Shown here in pieces: positions 31,330 through 41,873 of a DNA stretch of 64,000 bases (positions are counted from its first letter, which is position 1; every line of letters begins with the position of its first letter). The notes under the pieces were generated by a model that saw nothing but the letters and a program-made list of their open reading frames with translations, had not been told where the DNA came from and did no database searches. Both the position numbers and the translations under genes were made by a program. The DNA comes from Bretschneidera sinensis (taxonomy: Eukaryota; Streptophyta; Magnoliopsida; Brassicales; Akaniaceae), in the NCBI GenBank assembly GCA_023935145.1, contig CM043698.1, positions 66,197,001 through 66,261,000 on the forward strand, written 5' to 3'.

Positions 31330-34300
31330 GTTTCAAAAAGGCTAGTAATGGCGGCAGAGAGTTGAAATAGGAACACGTGGTGCAAATCTACATGAGGAGT
31401 TTGCACGTGTGAGCATTTGCAAGTGACGCCTGCATTATTTTGTATTGACATAGCAACTTTACGTTTTCCCGAGATTTTTTTTGGCCTTTTTATGGAATTC
31501 CGAAAGATTTAATAGAGTTTGGCTATTGCCACAGCCATATTGACTATTGGCGCAATCTCGTAAATTCTAGTGTGACAAGATCGTCCTTATTACTGTTTGT
31601 AATGTGATTTTAAAGAAGCAGAGCGTGGGTTTCAGTTCGGTTGTAAATTTCAGTTCTTAAAAAATATAGTTTCATATGAGTATTTTTTGGTTGATTTTCG
31701 GCTATTAACATATAAATATCAGAGCTAGGTGAAAAAATAATAGATTCGATGATAAAACATTTCGAATATAATGTGTTTAAGTTTGATTAATTTTTTTCTT
31801 CTGAAAAATTAAGATGAAGATTTTATTTCATTACATAAATGCTTTGGATGCCGTACAAAATAGAGTTACTTAACCAGAATGAGGCACAACTTACAACAAC
31901 ACAAAAACAATAATTGAATCGAGCCAATGAGAAAAATAAAGAAGTTCGGTATCATATTTTTGAAGTCGTAGAATTTTCAGTTTTTGAGAAAATTATACAT
32001 GTTAAATCAACAAAAGTAGCATGAGATACTTTCATTCATTCCTATAAGGGTGTAGATAGGGTAAAGAAGATGCGGTTGCAAACCCCACATAAACAATTTG
32101 AACTTCATTAGACGAAAAATAATGAAAGCGTGGCTGATTATTTTATGCACACACAAGCTCTTGTTAATGAAATGAAAGCTAATGGGGAAGATATCAAATA
32201 TGTTCAGGTCGATAAAAAAATTCTTTGAACTTGACAATGCGATTTGAACATTTTATGGTGGTTAATGAGGAATCCAAAGATCTCAATACGATGACCGTTG
32301 ATGATTTACAAGGAAATTTAGAGGCTCATGAACAACACTTGAAGAAAAAATCGAAGGCTAAAGTTGAAGAAGCTTTGCAGGCTCAATTGAGTTTTTAGAA
32401 AGATAAAAGATGGCTCATCAAATCAATTAAAATTAAGTTAGAGAGGTAAAAACAGTAGAGGTAGAGGAGAAAGAAATTTCAAGCAAGCAAAGGACAGGAA
32501 AGAGCTATAGAAGCGAGTCAAAATCGCGATAAATCTAATATTCAGTGTCACAAGTGTAAAAGGTATGGTCATAATCAGAATAAGTGTAAATATCATATTC
32601 AATGTCATAACTGTAAGCGATATGGTCATTATCAAAATGAATGTCGTTTTTAGAAAAGCAAATAATATGAACATCATGCTAAAGTTACTGAAAACTATGG
32701 TAATAATGCTGAAACTTTGTTATTGATGAGTCATAAGGCAAAGAAAGAATAGAAGAATAAATGGTTTTTGGATATGGGTTGCAGCAATCACATGTGCGGT
32801 AAAAGGAGATGTTTTCAGAATTAGATGAGACCTATCACTCAGAAGTAAGTTTTGGAAATAATACAAAAATACCGGTGATAGGAAAAGGTAAGACAATAAT
32901 TAAATTGAAGGATGAGTCTTTCAGTTTTATTTATGAAGTTTTCTATGTGCCAAGTATTTTTAAGAATCTCTTAAGTGTTGGGCAACTTGCAGAGAAAGGC
33001 TATGACATGCATATCAATAAGGAAGGTTGCACTATCAACAATGACGAAAAATGACTAATAGAAAAGGTAAATATGACTCAAAATCACATGTTTTCATTGA
33101 ATATTAATTGTGAAAAATTACCTTGCTTTAATTAGTTTGGTGGTTGTCGATGATAATTGACTTTGGCATATGCATCTTGGGTACTTGAATTTTGGTAGTA
33201 TAAAATTACTTGCTAGTAGAAATTTGGTTTCAGGTTTTTCATTTATCGATATGCCAGATATAGTTTGTGAGTGCTATGTTTTGGGGAAGAAATATAGAGA
33301 TGCCTTTCCAAAGGGAAAAATTTGGAGAGCCAGAAAACCGCTTCAAATTGTGCATTCTGATATATGCTTAGTGAAGTTTCCATCTAATAGTATTTTGTTA
33401 CTTTCATTGATGATTTTAGTAAGAAGGCATGAGTTTATTTTTTAAAACATAAATCTAAAGTTTGTGATGCATTTAAATATTTTCTAGCTTATGTTAAAAA
33501 ATCTAGTGGATACTTTATTAAAATTTTGAAAATTGATAGGGGCACTGTATACACTGGCAGTGATAATTTTTTGAGGAAACATGGAATTGAACATCAGTTT
33601 GCTACTAGGTATGTTCCTCAATAAAACAGAGTAACACAGAGGAAAAATAAAGCTGTTATAGATATGGTTAGATGCATGTTGCATAATAAAATTAAATTTG
33701 CTTAAAAGTTATTGGACAGAAGCTGTTTTTTGTGCTATCTATGTTTTGAACATGTATACTATAAGAAATGTTCATGGTAAAACCCCAAATGAAGCTTGGA
33801 CTCCTCGAAAGCCCAAGACACTTAAAGGTGTTTGGTTGTATAGCCAATGCACATGTTCCTGATGTTTTGAGAAAGAAGCTTGATGACAAAGTTGAAAAAA
33901 TGCATTTTAATTAGCTATAGTCATAAGAAAAAAGGCTACAAGTTGTATAACCCGAAAACAAGCAAATTAGTGATCATGAGTCGCAATGATATTTTTTATG
34001 AGGAAGGTGTTTGGGATTGATCTGTTGAAAGAAATAGATCATTGCGGTTACCAGTTATTAATGATGTATTAGGAGAAATTGACGAACAAAATTTATAGCC
34101 TATGAATGTGTTGCCTACATCTAGTTGTCCACAACGTCAATGTTGTTTGCCTACTCGTTTTCAGAACTATGTGGTAGGTAATGAAATTAGTTTAGTTGAT
34201 GATGAAGACATGGTAAATTTTGCTTTATTTGTAGACTATGATCCTTTGACATATGAGGAAAGTGGTTGTGATGATTGTTGATTTCATGTGATAGATGAAG

Positions 34301-34765
34301 AAATTCATGCAATTGAGACAAATAACATTTGGGAGCTCACTACTCTTCTAAGTGATAAGAAGACAATTGGTTTCAAGTGGGTGTACAAGACTAAGTACAA
34401 GCCTAGTGGAAAGGTGGATCGTTTCAAAGCGTGATTAGTAGCCAAAGGATACAAGCAAAAACAAGTTATGTAAAGAAGAAGAAGAAGAAGAAGATCAAGC
34501 TGTTGACATCTGCTCAAGCTTTAAGATTTGGTTTAAGGGAGGCAATGCTGGAATTCTAAATTAGACAAGATTAATTATATGAGTTCTAGAGGATTTACTT
34601 AAACAATTCCTAATTGGAGTGGTGTGTCTATTTTATTATTTATTTTTATTCTAGTAGTAGTTGTATTAGGAGCCTATAAAAAGACTCAACTTTGTAATGT
34701 GATCTTAAGGAAACAGAGTGTGGGCTTTAGTTTGGCAATGTGAATTATAGTACTCGAATTAATCC
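31330..34765 (+). mobile_element. Decayed plus-strand Ty1/copia element with RT and RNase H deleted
   Basis: A degenerate PBS (AATATCAGAGCTAGG, about 31713) follows a probable LTR end (TTAACA, about 31710). The end of the element shows a related block: 31605-31660 (GTAATGTGAT...AGCAGAGCGTGGGTTTCAGTT) resembles 34692-34745, consistent with LTR R/U5. The 3' LTR, with TATAAAAAG at about 34674, is cut off near 34765 by a minus-strand copia fragment. Gag, protease and integrase are present in order. The upstream boundary is approximate. Confidence 0.65.
32210..34530 (+). pseudogene. Gag-protease-integrase remnant with two zinc knuckles
   Basis: Gag is seen from about 32225 ('TMTVDDLQGNLEAHEQHLKKK'). 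Two consecutive CX2CX4HX4C knuckles, CHKCKRYGHNQNKC and CHNCKRYGHYQNEC, follow (about 32545-32650). The protease start is 'WFLDMGCSNHMCG' (about 32762-32800, DSG changed to DMG). 'VFYVPSIFKNLLSVGQLAEKGYDM' is open to 33052. Integrase traces are 'PLQIVHSDIC' (about 33340) and 'YWTEAVFCAIYVLNMYTIRNVHGKTPNEAW' (about 33708-33800). RT begins at about 34370 ('FKWVYKTKYKPSGKVDRFKA*LVAKGYKQK'). It jumps after about 34465 to what looks like the pol C-terminus ('LREAMLEF', about 34533-34556), so RT and RNase H are deleted at a GAA-rich junction. Confidence 0.78.
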
Positions 34766-34769
34766 ACCA

Positions 34770-35650
34770 AGTATTATGATGAATAGTAGCAAAATTAGAT
34801 TCATAACATACAAAAGAAAAGAGGTTACCTTTCTTCTCGAGCCATTTCTTATATTTAGGGCAATCCTTCTTCTTGTCTCTTTTTCTTTCAAAAGAAGTAA
34901 TTTTCTTCACTATCTTGTTTGAATGGTATTTTTCCTTATTTTTTTTCACTCTGGGAACATATTTACCCTTCTTGTAATGTCCCTTTCCATGAGTCATCAA
35001 ATGAGCACTTTCTAGGTTCTTATACTTTAGTCTCTCTTCCTCTTGAACACTTATAGTCAGAAGTTCATTAATTGACCATATATCCTTAGGTGTGTTATCA
35101 GAGATTTTAAAAGGTCCATACTCCATATGAAAAGAGTCAAGAATAAATGGACAAGAAATGACTCTGAAATGTCAATATCTAAGGACTTGAGTTGAGAAAC
35201 AATGTCCCTCATTTCCATAATGTGCTCACACATACCTTTAGAATTTTCATGTCTTTGGCCTAGAGTATTCTCATTAAGGTGCTGGCCAAAGTCTTATTAG
35301 ACTTGACAAATTGATCTTCAATTGACTTTAAGAAGCCTTTGACTTTATCACAATTGGGAATGGAGCCTCTTTTGCTTTTGTTGATATGAGACGTAATGAG
35401 CATTAAACTTGAACGGTTTGACCTTTCTCACCTCTCATAAGCATTCTTTTCTACAACTGTGCTTAATTCCGTGGAAACAGTGGCTCGTCAATTCTAAGTG
35501 CCAAGTCTAAATCCATACACCCTAATGTTAAGAGAATTTTGTCTTTTCAATCCAAAAAATTATCCCCACTCAACAAAGGAATGCGTGATGATTCACTATT
35601 CATAAAGGAAGTAGCTATAACTGTAATAATAATAAACCAAGAAACATAAA
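34770..35650 (-). pseudogene. Copia gag and protease start (truncated)
   Basis: From right to left: 'PLFSGDNFLDWKDKILLTLGCMDLDLA' (about 35490-35585), 'MRDIVSQLKSLDIDISESFL' (about 35150-35215), 'GPFKISDNTPKDIWSINELLTISVQEEERLK' (open 34686-35126), then a K-rich segment. At the zinc knuckle only the 'KKDCPKYKKWL' tail is left. The protease active site is replaced by 'TWWINSSTIIHIA'. Stops and frameshifts separate the pieces. Confidence 0.75.
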
Positions 35651-37279
35651 ATCATTATTTTGAAGCATTATCTATAATATAAACCAATCCATGTTGAATT
35701 CATTAGCAAAAATCCAATCTTTCTTGTGGGTAGAAGTCACATCACATAATGAATTTGCTCTTTAATTATAAGATTAGTGATTTAAGCACCAATAATGAAA
35801 AACTTCTACTTGTGGGTATAAAAAAATCTTTTTTTTCAATGTCAAATCAATTATCTTATTCTATTAAGTCATTCAAAATAATTAACTCTTTGTGGAATAG
35901 TTAAATATTTCAAATGATTTAATACCATTCGGGATGTTACTTTACATAAATTTTATAAACCTTGACGTGATTGTAAAATCCAAAAATCACACATCAATAT
36001 ATTTTAAAATGCCGGGGCTAATTTTAAAACACATTGATGTTCATTTAAAAAAAAAATAGTATCACCATTCAATTAACAAATCCTTATGCTAATAAAACCC
36101 TAAACTACATCCAAGACAAATTTAATCATGACATTAATGCGTAATAAGCCTAATTGTTCATGATAGTTTGTAAATAAATTATGAGACAATACGTTTTGTC
36201 ACCTCTCTTTTATATTAAATATAAAAGAGAATTTATCTTATCATAACAATAATAAAATAGCCCTCTCAAACAAACAAAAAATTAATGCTGTGAAAATTAT
36301 GTCATGCGAATTTACTATCAAAGAAACATAAAAGCTAAAAAAAAAAAAAAACTTTTGGTACCATGGATGCTTGCAGCAAACAACCTGTAAATGCCATTTT
36401 TTTTTTTATTAAAAATAAATAAATAAAACTAGGGTTTAAGCATTTAATGATGACAAACACTACCATCAAAGGATCATTAATAGTAGTTTTTCAAAACATT
36501 TAAAACTAAATAATAACAGTGATTTGAAAATGTTGCTTTATAATCAGATTATCAAATAGCGAATTGAACTTACAAAAGGTCACTAGTCAACTGAAGGTTC
36601 CAGCTAAAGCAATGGTTGTGAAGTGGGGCTGGGAGAAGTGTATTTTGAATTTAAGACTATTATTTTGTGGTGGTTATAGTACTTAATAATCTGCATTTGT
36701 AATCAAGATGATTCTGCTATTATATGCATTCCGTTGACATCTAATTCTGAATAATGGAAAATCTTCTCTTTCTTAAAAAAAGAATTAAGGAAGAAGTAGT
36801 TTCCAAACTTTTTCATTTATTTATTTAATCATAGTATTTGAACGGTGATAAAAAAAAATCTTACAATTATTTACAAACAGATCATTACATGCTAAAGTTA
36901 ATGGATCAATTCTGATTAAGCAGATAAATATATAATAACATTCTAAATAATTTAATGATAACCAAAATGTTGAAGTTTTCATGGTATTTACAAAGATTAC
37001 CATAAAACTTTGGCATAAAATAATGATTAACTATAACCCAAGAAATTAATCAACCTTCTACATAAATTTTCAGATAAACAAAACTAATTACAACGAAATT
37101 AATAGGAGGCCATAAAAACTTCAAACATTTTTTTAATCAATTAGATAATTATCAATGCATAATTATAAAAATAAAACAAAACTTGATCCATTAACTGCAT
37201 GCACGATCACCATAAATTTAGAAAAAAAAAATTAATAGAGATAAAGAACAACAATACTAACCAATATGATCCAAAGACT
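35651..37279. other. AT-rich leader of the truncated copia element
   Basis: No coding region is recognised between gag and PBS. A segment at 36865-37117 is repeated at 39456-39707. Poly(A)/poly(T) runs occur at 36337 and 36399. Confidence 0.5.
36865..37117. repeat. Dispersed direct repeat, copy 1
   Basis: A segment of about 250 bp beginning near GCTAAAGTTAATGGATCAAT and ending near GGCCATAAAAA is matched at 39456-39707, with about one difference per 8-10 bases. Copy 1 lies in the leader of the truncated copia. Copy 2 lies right after the duplicated carboxylesterase 3' flank. Confidence 0.8.
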
Positions 37280-37292
37280 GGCTCTGATACCA
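37280..37292 (-). promoter_or_regulatory. Primer binding site of the truncated copia element
   Basis: Minus-strand TGGTATCAGAGCC, initiator tRNA-Met type, two bases from the LTR. Confidence 0.82.
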
Positions 37293-37294
37293 AA

Positions 37295-37481
37295 TGTTAG
37301 CCCTATTGCAGAATATATAAAAATAAATTAACCACTAACCTCCGACCATGATTGATCAAGCTACGTTGTTTTCTATCGAAATTTACTTGCTTTGCTATCT
37401 ATGATAGTATTACGATTCTGTATCAGTTAACTTACTCAGATTTTATGAAATAATTTAAGTGTTTGACAAAACTGCCTAACA
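37295..37481 (-). repeat. Short 5' LTR of the truncated copia element
   Basis: This 187-bp segment has perfect TGTTAG/CTAACA inverted ends and lies next to the PBS. With only one copy present, the right boundary is inferred from the inverted end. Confidence 0.6.
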
Positions 37482-37778
37482 TATACAAATCTCTGAAAAT
37501 GAGATTCGATAAAAAAAAAAAAAAAATGAAAGACATGGTAAGTTTGTTAGGTTAAGAACCATTGTTTGTGTAAAATTACTGATATATTTCTCTTTCAAGG
37601 GCGTTATAATTTTCCACTGCTTTATTTTTAGACGACCTCGTAAGTCGTAACAGGAGTAGACATCATCTGTCCAAACAGATGCATCACTTGAAACACATAT
37701 TTTCATTAAAGTCCACTTAGAGAGAAAATCAACTAATTCATTTGCTGTTCTTGGCAGGTGCTTGCATCTGTTTGGACA
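37482..37778. other. Spacer between truncated copia LTR and carboxylesterase fragment
   Basis: It holds a 17-bp poly(A) run at about 37510-37526. On the minus strand a short reading ('HLPRTANELVDFLSKW', about 37710-37765) recalls the C-terminal end of a LINE RNase H. The resemblance is short and no minus-strand poly(A) tail follows, so this is weak. Confidence 0.35.
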
Positions 37779-38296
37779 TGCAAATGGGGATGGCCCAGAC
37801 ACTTGGTTGAATAATTTTGCGGATCTCGGGCGAGGCATTTTGGACGGGTGATATTGCCAGGGCAAATATAACCCAAAACATGTTGGTTCGGATTGAGTCA
37901 ATGGATTTACCCGGATTAAAATTGGTCGGGGCAGTATTTGTGCAACCATATTTTGGGAGTACAAATTCTGATAGAATATGGTTGTACATGTGTCCAAAGA
38001 ATGGTGGGTTGCAGGATCCTAGGATAAAACCGGGTGCAGCGGATATGGTTAGAATTGGGTGTGATAAAGTTCTGGTTAAGAAGGATTATTATAGGGAGGT
38101 GGGTTTGTGGTACTTTGAAGAATTGAAAAGAAGTGGATGGGGAGGAAGTGTTGAGCTATATGAGAGCAAAGGGATTGGCCATGTGTTCCATTTGTTGACG
38201 CCTAACAGTTTGGAGGCTGTGGATTTGATGGAAAGACTGCTTTCTTTTATCAATCAAGACCATGCAAAGTCTGAATTGACTAGAAGTAAAATTTGA
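37779..38296 (+). pseudogene. Carboxylesterase 3' half (copy 1), alpha/beta hydrolase CXE family
   Basis: Homology to the 53.5-kb copy begins abruptly at TGCAAATGGGGATGG. The reading 'ANGDGPDTWLNNFADLG' is followed by a one-base insertion near 37843 and then a continuous frame to TGA at 38294-38296. The nucleophile motif expected as GDSAG reads GDIARAN: the catalytic Ser is Ile. The C-terminal half keeps 'KVLVKKDYY' (probable catalytic Asp region), 'ELKRSGWGGSVELYESKGIGHVFHL' with the catalytic His, and a normal C-terminus. Plant CXE proteins hydrolyse small esters, and relatives act as hydroxyisoflavanone dehydratases or gibberellin receptors. This copy has no N-terminal half, start codon or oxyanion-hole motif and is a pseudogene. 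Confidence 0.9.
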
Positions 38297-39452
38297 TTGA
38301 TTAGTGATTCTCATCACTTCGTAGTTTTTTAGAGTGTTGGATTAGAAGTTCATCTTTCATTTATTTTAATTTCATGTTTTTAGAAAATAATGCAATAAAA
38401 ACAGTTGAGTACGAGGAATTTTAAGAATTTCGTGCACATGATCACAAACATTTTTAATCATTGATAATAAAAAAAAAAAAAATTTATTAACTTTCATTTT
38501 TTTTTAATAATGTTTAAAAATGCTTATGGCATATAAATTTTTTAAGTATCAAAAACTTTAAAAAAAATTCATAATGTATCGCGGAGTTGTTTAACATTTA
38601 ATAAATGCAACTTAAATCAACAAAACATAAAAAACAGTTGAGAGAATTTTCCAAATCTAAAAAAAACTCACACCTACCGTCTTAGCATATTTTTTCTGAG
38701 TTTTTTTATATAAAATTTTTAAAAAATAAGTGTGAGGTTTTTTATTTAAATTTTGAAAATGTTATTATTATTCTTTTTTTAAGTTTTGTTGATTTAAGTT
38801 GTAACTTAAGCAATCTTCAAAGTGAAAATTCAATAATTAAAAAGCTAGAGTTGAACCCTTAGATTGGAGCTTTTTAGTCTTTGTTAACATGTTCTTAATT
38901 CGAATGGAATTATCTTATGAGAAGGTTCCGTAAGTTTAAGACTGCGCATGTGTTTCTGGAAACAAACCAAACATTAGCTAGGAAAGGAAGGAAGGGAGGC
39001 TGATTTTGGCTTGTTATCCCCTCCCCCTTCTATATCTACTGTATTAGACTCGGATAGAGGAAGAATTAATCGATTTTTTTTTTAAGAAAAGTTTAAGAAA
39101 TCCTTTTAGGTCCCTATTTAAAACATTACTCAAACCATGAATATATCTGTTAGACTTATTAATATTTCTATTTAAGTTCAGTGAAATCCTTAAATAACCA
39201 AAAAAAAAAAAGAATTAATTAACCCTCAATTTATGAGAGTGATCAACATTAAGTCATCAAGTAAACTAATTCAAACACTTCATTATTCGTCAATTTTTCA
39301 TACTTTTATAGTCATTTTTATTGGTATTTATTACAAGATTCTAAATTTTGTCTTGGACAATATTTCGTTTTAACTATTAAAATAAAATGATTGGTTTCAG
39401 TGCGTCATTTTGGATTTAATGGTATTTTCAAATATATTCATATCAAATCAAT
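38297..39452. repeat. Duplicated 3' flank of carboxylesterase, copy 1
   Basis: Matches 54513-55704 in order, with small indels (for example the shared CTCCCCCTTCTATATCTACTG near 39023 and 55230). Together with the 3' half of the gene this makes a block duplicated over about 1.7 kb. It is non-coding and AT-rich. Confidence 0.88.
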
Positions 39453-39455
39453 TAT

Positions 39456-39707
39456 TTACAAATAAATTATGACATGCTGAAGTTAATGGATCAATCTGAT
39501 TAAGCAGATAAACATATAATAACATGCCAAACAATTCAATGATAACAAAAATGTTGAAGTTTTCATGGCCTTTACAACGAATACCATAAAACTTTGGCAT
39601 AAACTAAGATTAACTATAACCCAAAAAATTAATCAACCTGCTAAATAAATTTTTAGATAAACAAAATTGATTACAACAAAATTAATAAGAAGCCATAAAA
39701 AATATTT
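39456..39707. repeat. Dispersed direct repeat, copy 2
   Basis: Matches 36865-37117 in the same orientation. It starts exactly where homology between the two carboxylesterase 3' flanks ends, so it marks a breakpoint. Confidence 0.78.
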
Positions 39708-40158
39708 ATGAGGCTGTGGTAATAGTCCCATTCTTATATTATATTTAAAGTAATTTGTTTGAAAGTTAAACTTGAGACGGTATGTTTAGTAGAAAAAATA
39801 TTTTTTTTTATTTTTCATATCTATTTTTTTTAACATTCAGATATTTTTAACATAATTTAAAAAAAATAAAATTTACTTTTTTAATATAATATTAAAAAAA
39901 TTGTAAAACAAATTTTTTTTTTTTTTTTTTTGTGTGTGTGTTCAGTTGCGGTGGAGAAGTGCATGTAATGCTTATTTTTGGTTTCTGTTCAGAAATTATC
40001 GTCTTATTAGGATTTTTTTTTTTGAAAAATTATCGTGTAAGACAGGTATTATAAAGTCATATTCTTTAAATCAAATTGTGTTATCCTATTAAAATTATAC
40101 ATAATACGATTGATTGAAGGAGTCTTACCGTATTGCAAAAATTGCTCTTTTTTCCTAT
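39708..40158. other. Non-coding AT-rich spacer
   Basis: Contains a poly(T)-(GT)n stretch at about 39908-39940. Its last bases (TTTTTTCCTATT) resemble the junctions between the tandem units that follow. Confidence 0.6.
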
Positions 40159-40798
40159 TGGATGTTCATTTTGTCACATGTGCCTCTGCTCTGTGAAATG
40201 CATAAAAAATGATGGCAAAAGTTTTTTTTCGAAAACCTTGTTAATTAGGGACAAAATGAAGTGGATTACTTAAGGCACCATAGTTGAGGCGTTGCTGTCC
40301 GAGTTCTCATTGTGCCTTAAACTAATTATCATAATTAATTATTTTATTAGATACATTAATTGATATCATAACTTATGGAAAACCATCATATGAATAAAAA
40401 AAAATCGGAATAATCAAGAAAAACAAGTTTATTGTGTGACGCGATCTAAAACCTCTATGACTCTTTAAAGATAACTAAAAATACTGTAATCGATATATCC
40501 AAAAATTGTATGATTTAAGTAATATAGAAGTCAATGTCAATCATTTGTATTTTGACAGACTTTCAATTGCAAATTATTCGGAAAAATAAATAAATTAAAT
40601 CAGAATGTCGAAATTTCAAATTAATGCATATAATGGTTTAAACAAATTTGTTTTCATTATCAAAAAACATATAAAAAAAATTGTTTTCTGTAAGCCTTCC
40701 TTTTGTTTTCTTTGCTTTCCAACTTGTAATTTTTTTCTTATATTATATGATGATCCTCTCATCCATATTAGCATAAATTAACTAAACCATCGACAGCT

Positions 40799-41170
40799 TC
40801 TTAGATTCATAATATGTGATAATCTCTTCTTATAATCAAAGCATGTGTTTCACAATGTTGAGAGTTTATACCTCCAATAACTTGTGATGGACTTTCCATG
40901 TAGCTTTAGGATTCCTGCAAAAGAGAGGAAACGTTTCCTTCTATGAAGATAACTACTCTCTTCCCCTTATTTGTGTTTTTCGTTCTTTCCCTAAAAGAGA
41001 TAAAGAGCCAGCTGAACACACACACACAAAATGGAACTCAATGAGCTAGTTCCATTTTTAAGTGAGTGAGAGTAAAGGCCTCCATATGTGTCTATTAGTA
41101 TGACCCATCCCATTATGAGCCCAATGACTAAATAATAATGCTAGTCCATTATTTACAAATATATACAACA
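40799..41170 (-). repeat. LTR copy in unit 1
   Basis: A 372-bp LTR homologous to 47006-47378 and 53119-53489. The first bases are TCTTAG instead of TGTTAG. It is preceded by CAGCT, corresponding to the CAACT target site of the intact element. Confidence 0.88.
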
Positions 41171-41425
41171 ATCTCCCACTCGGACAGCATTACATTTAAT
41201 CTCAACATAAACACAAACAAGCATCCCAAAACTAAAAGCCATGTTCAAAATGTGCCTTCAATTACAAGCTAGTGAACGATACACCGACAGAGCATCTGAC
41301 ACATGACCAATAATTGCAATCATGTAACTTAGGTCGATGAGATGCAAGTGCAGTATGGAAATAATCAAAAGAGTGACGAACACTCGTTTCCACAATAAGC
41401 CCTAGAGACAAATCTGAATGTCTTT

Positions 41426-41800
41426 AAAGCAATAGGCCTTGTCCAAAATGCAGTTACAACACCTAGTCTAGTGACTATATCGACAGGATAAATGACACCA
41501 AACTTATACTCACAACCACCTGACTCAGACATGAGACTAAAATAGATTGTCTCATTACAGAAACAATTGCCTTGTCCAAAATGCGTGTGACCTAAGCATG
41601 AGACTAATCAAAATGTCTCAATACATAAAGTACACCCTGTCTAAAATGCATGTGACTCAGGCATAAGACCAAACATAACGTCTCATTACATAAACAATCG
41701 CCTTGTCCAAAATGTTCGTGACCCAGGCACGAGACTAATCAAAATGTCTTAATACATAAAGTACACCTTGTCCAAAATGCGCGTGTCTCAGGCATACATT
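41426..41800. repeat. 65-bp tandem repeats after pol, unit 1
   Basis: About five imperfect copies of a unit of roughly 65 bp. Each begins near CTTGTCCAAAATGCG and includes GAGACTAATCAAAATGTCTCA or the variant AAGACCAAACATAATGTCTCA. Equivalent arrays lie at 44560-44820 and 47640-48010. Confidence 0.8.
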
Positions 41801-41873
41801 GACATTGCTATATTTAAAACAGAATACAAGCATAAAAAATATAGTCAAACAGTCAATGATCATAGAACTCTCA

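Larger units (their letters stand above)
34766..37481 (-). mobile_element. Truncated minus-strand Ty1/copia element (LTR, leader, gag, protease start)
   Basis: The 5' LTR is 37295-37481, the PBS is at 37280-37292, then a long AT-rich leader and gag, all reading leftwards. The element breaks off at about 34766 just after the protease start, where it meets the 3' LTR remnant of the plus-strand copia. No 3' LTR is present. Confidence 0.72.

Noticed and set aside
37600..37790. LINE RNase H tail on the minus strand
   Set aside because: The similarity is limited to about 16 residues and the expected poly(A) is absent (the homopolymer there is poly(T) on that strand). It is kept only as a weak note.
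37817..37819. ATG as start of a 159-codon carboxylesterase-like protein
   Set aside because: The ATG is in a frame that joins the family reading only after a one-base insertion. It lacks the whole N-terminal half and cannot be the gene's start.
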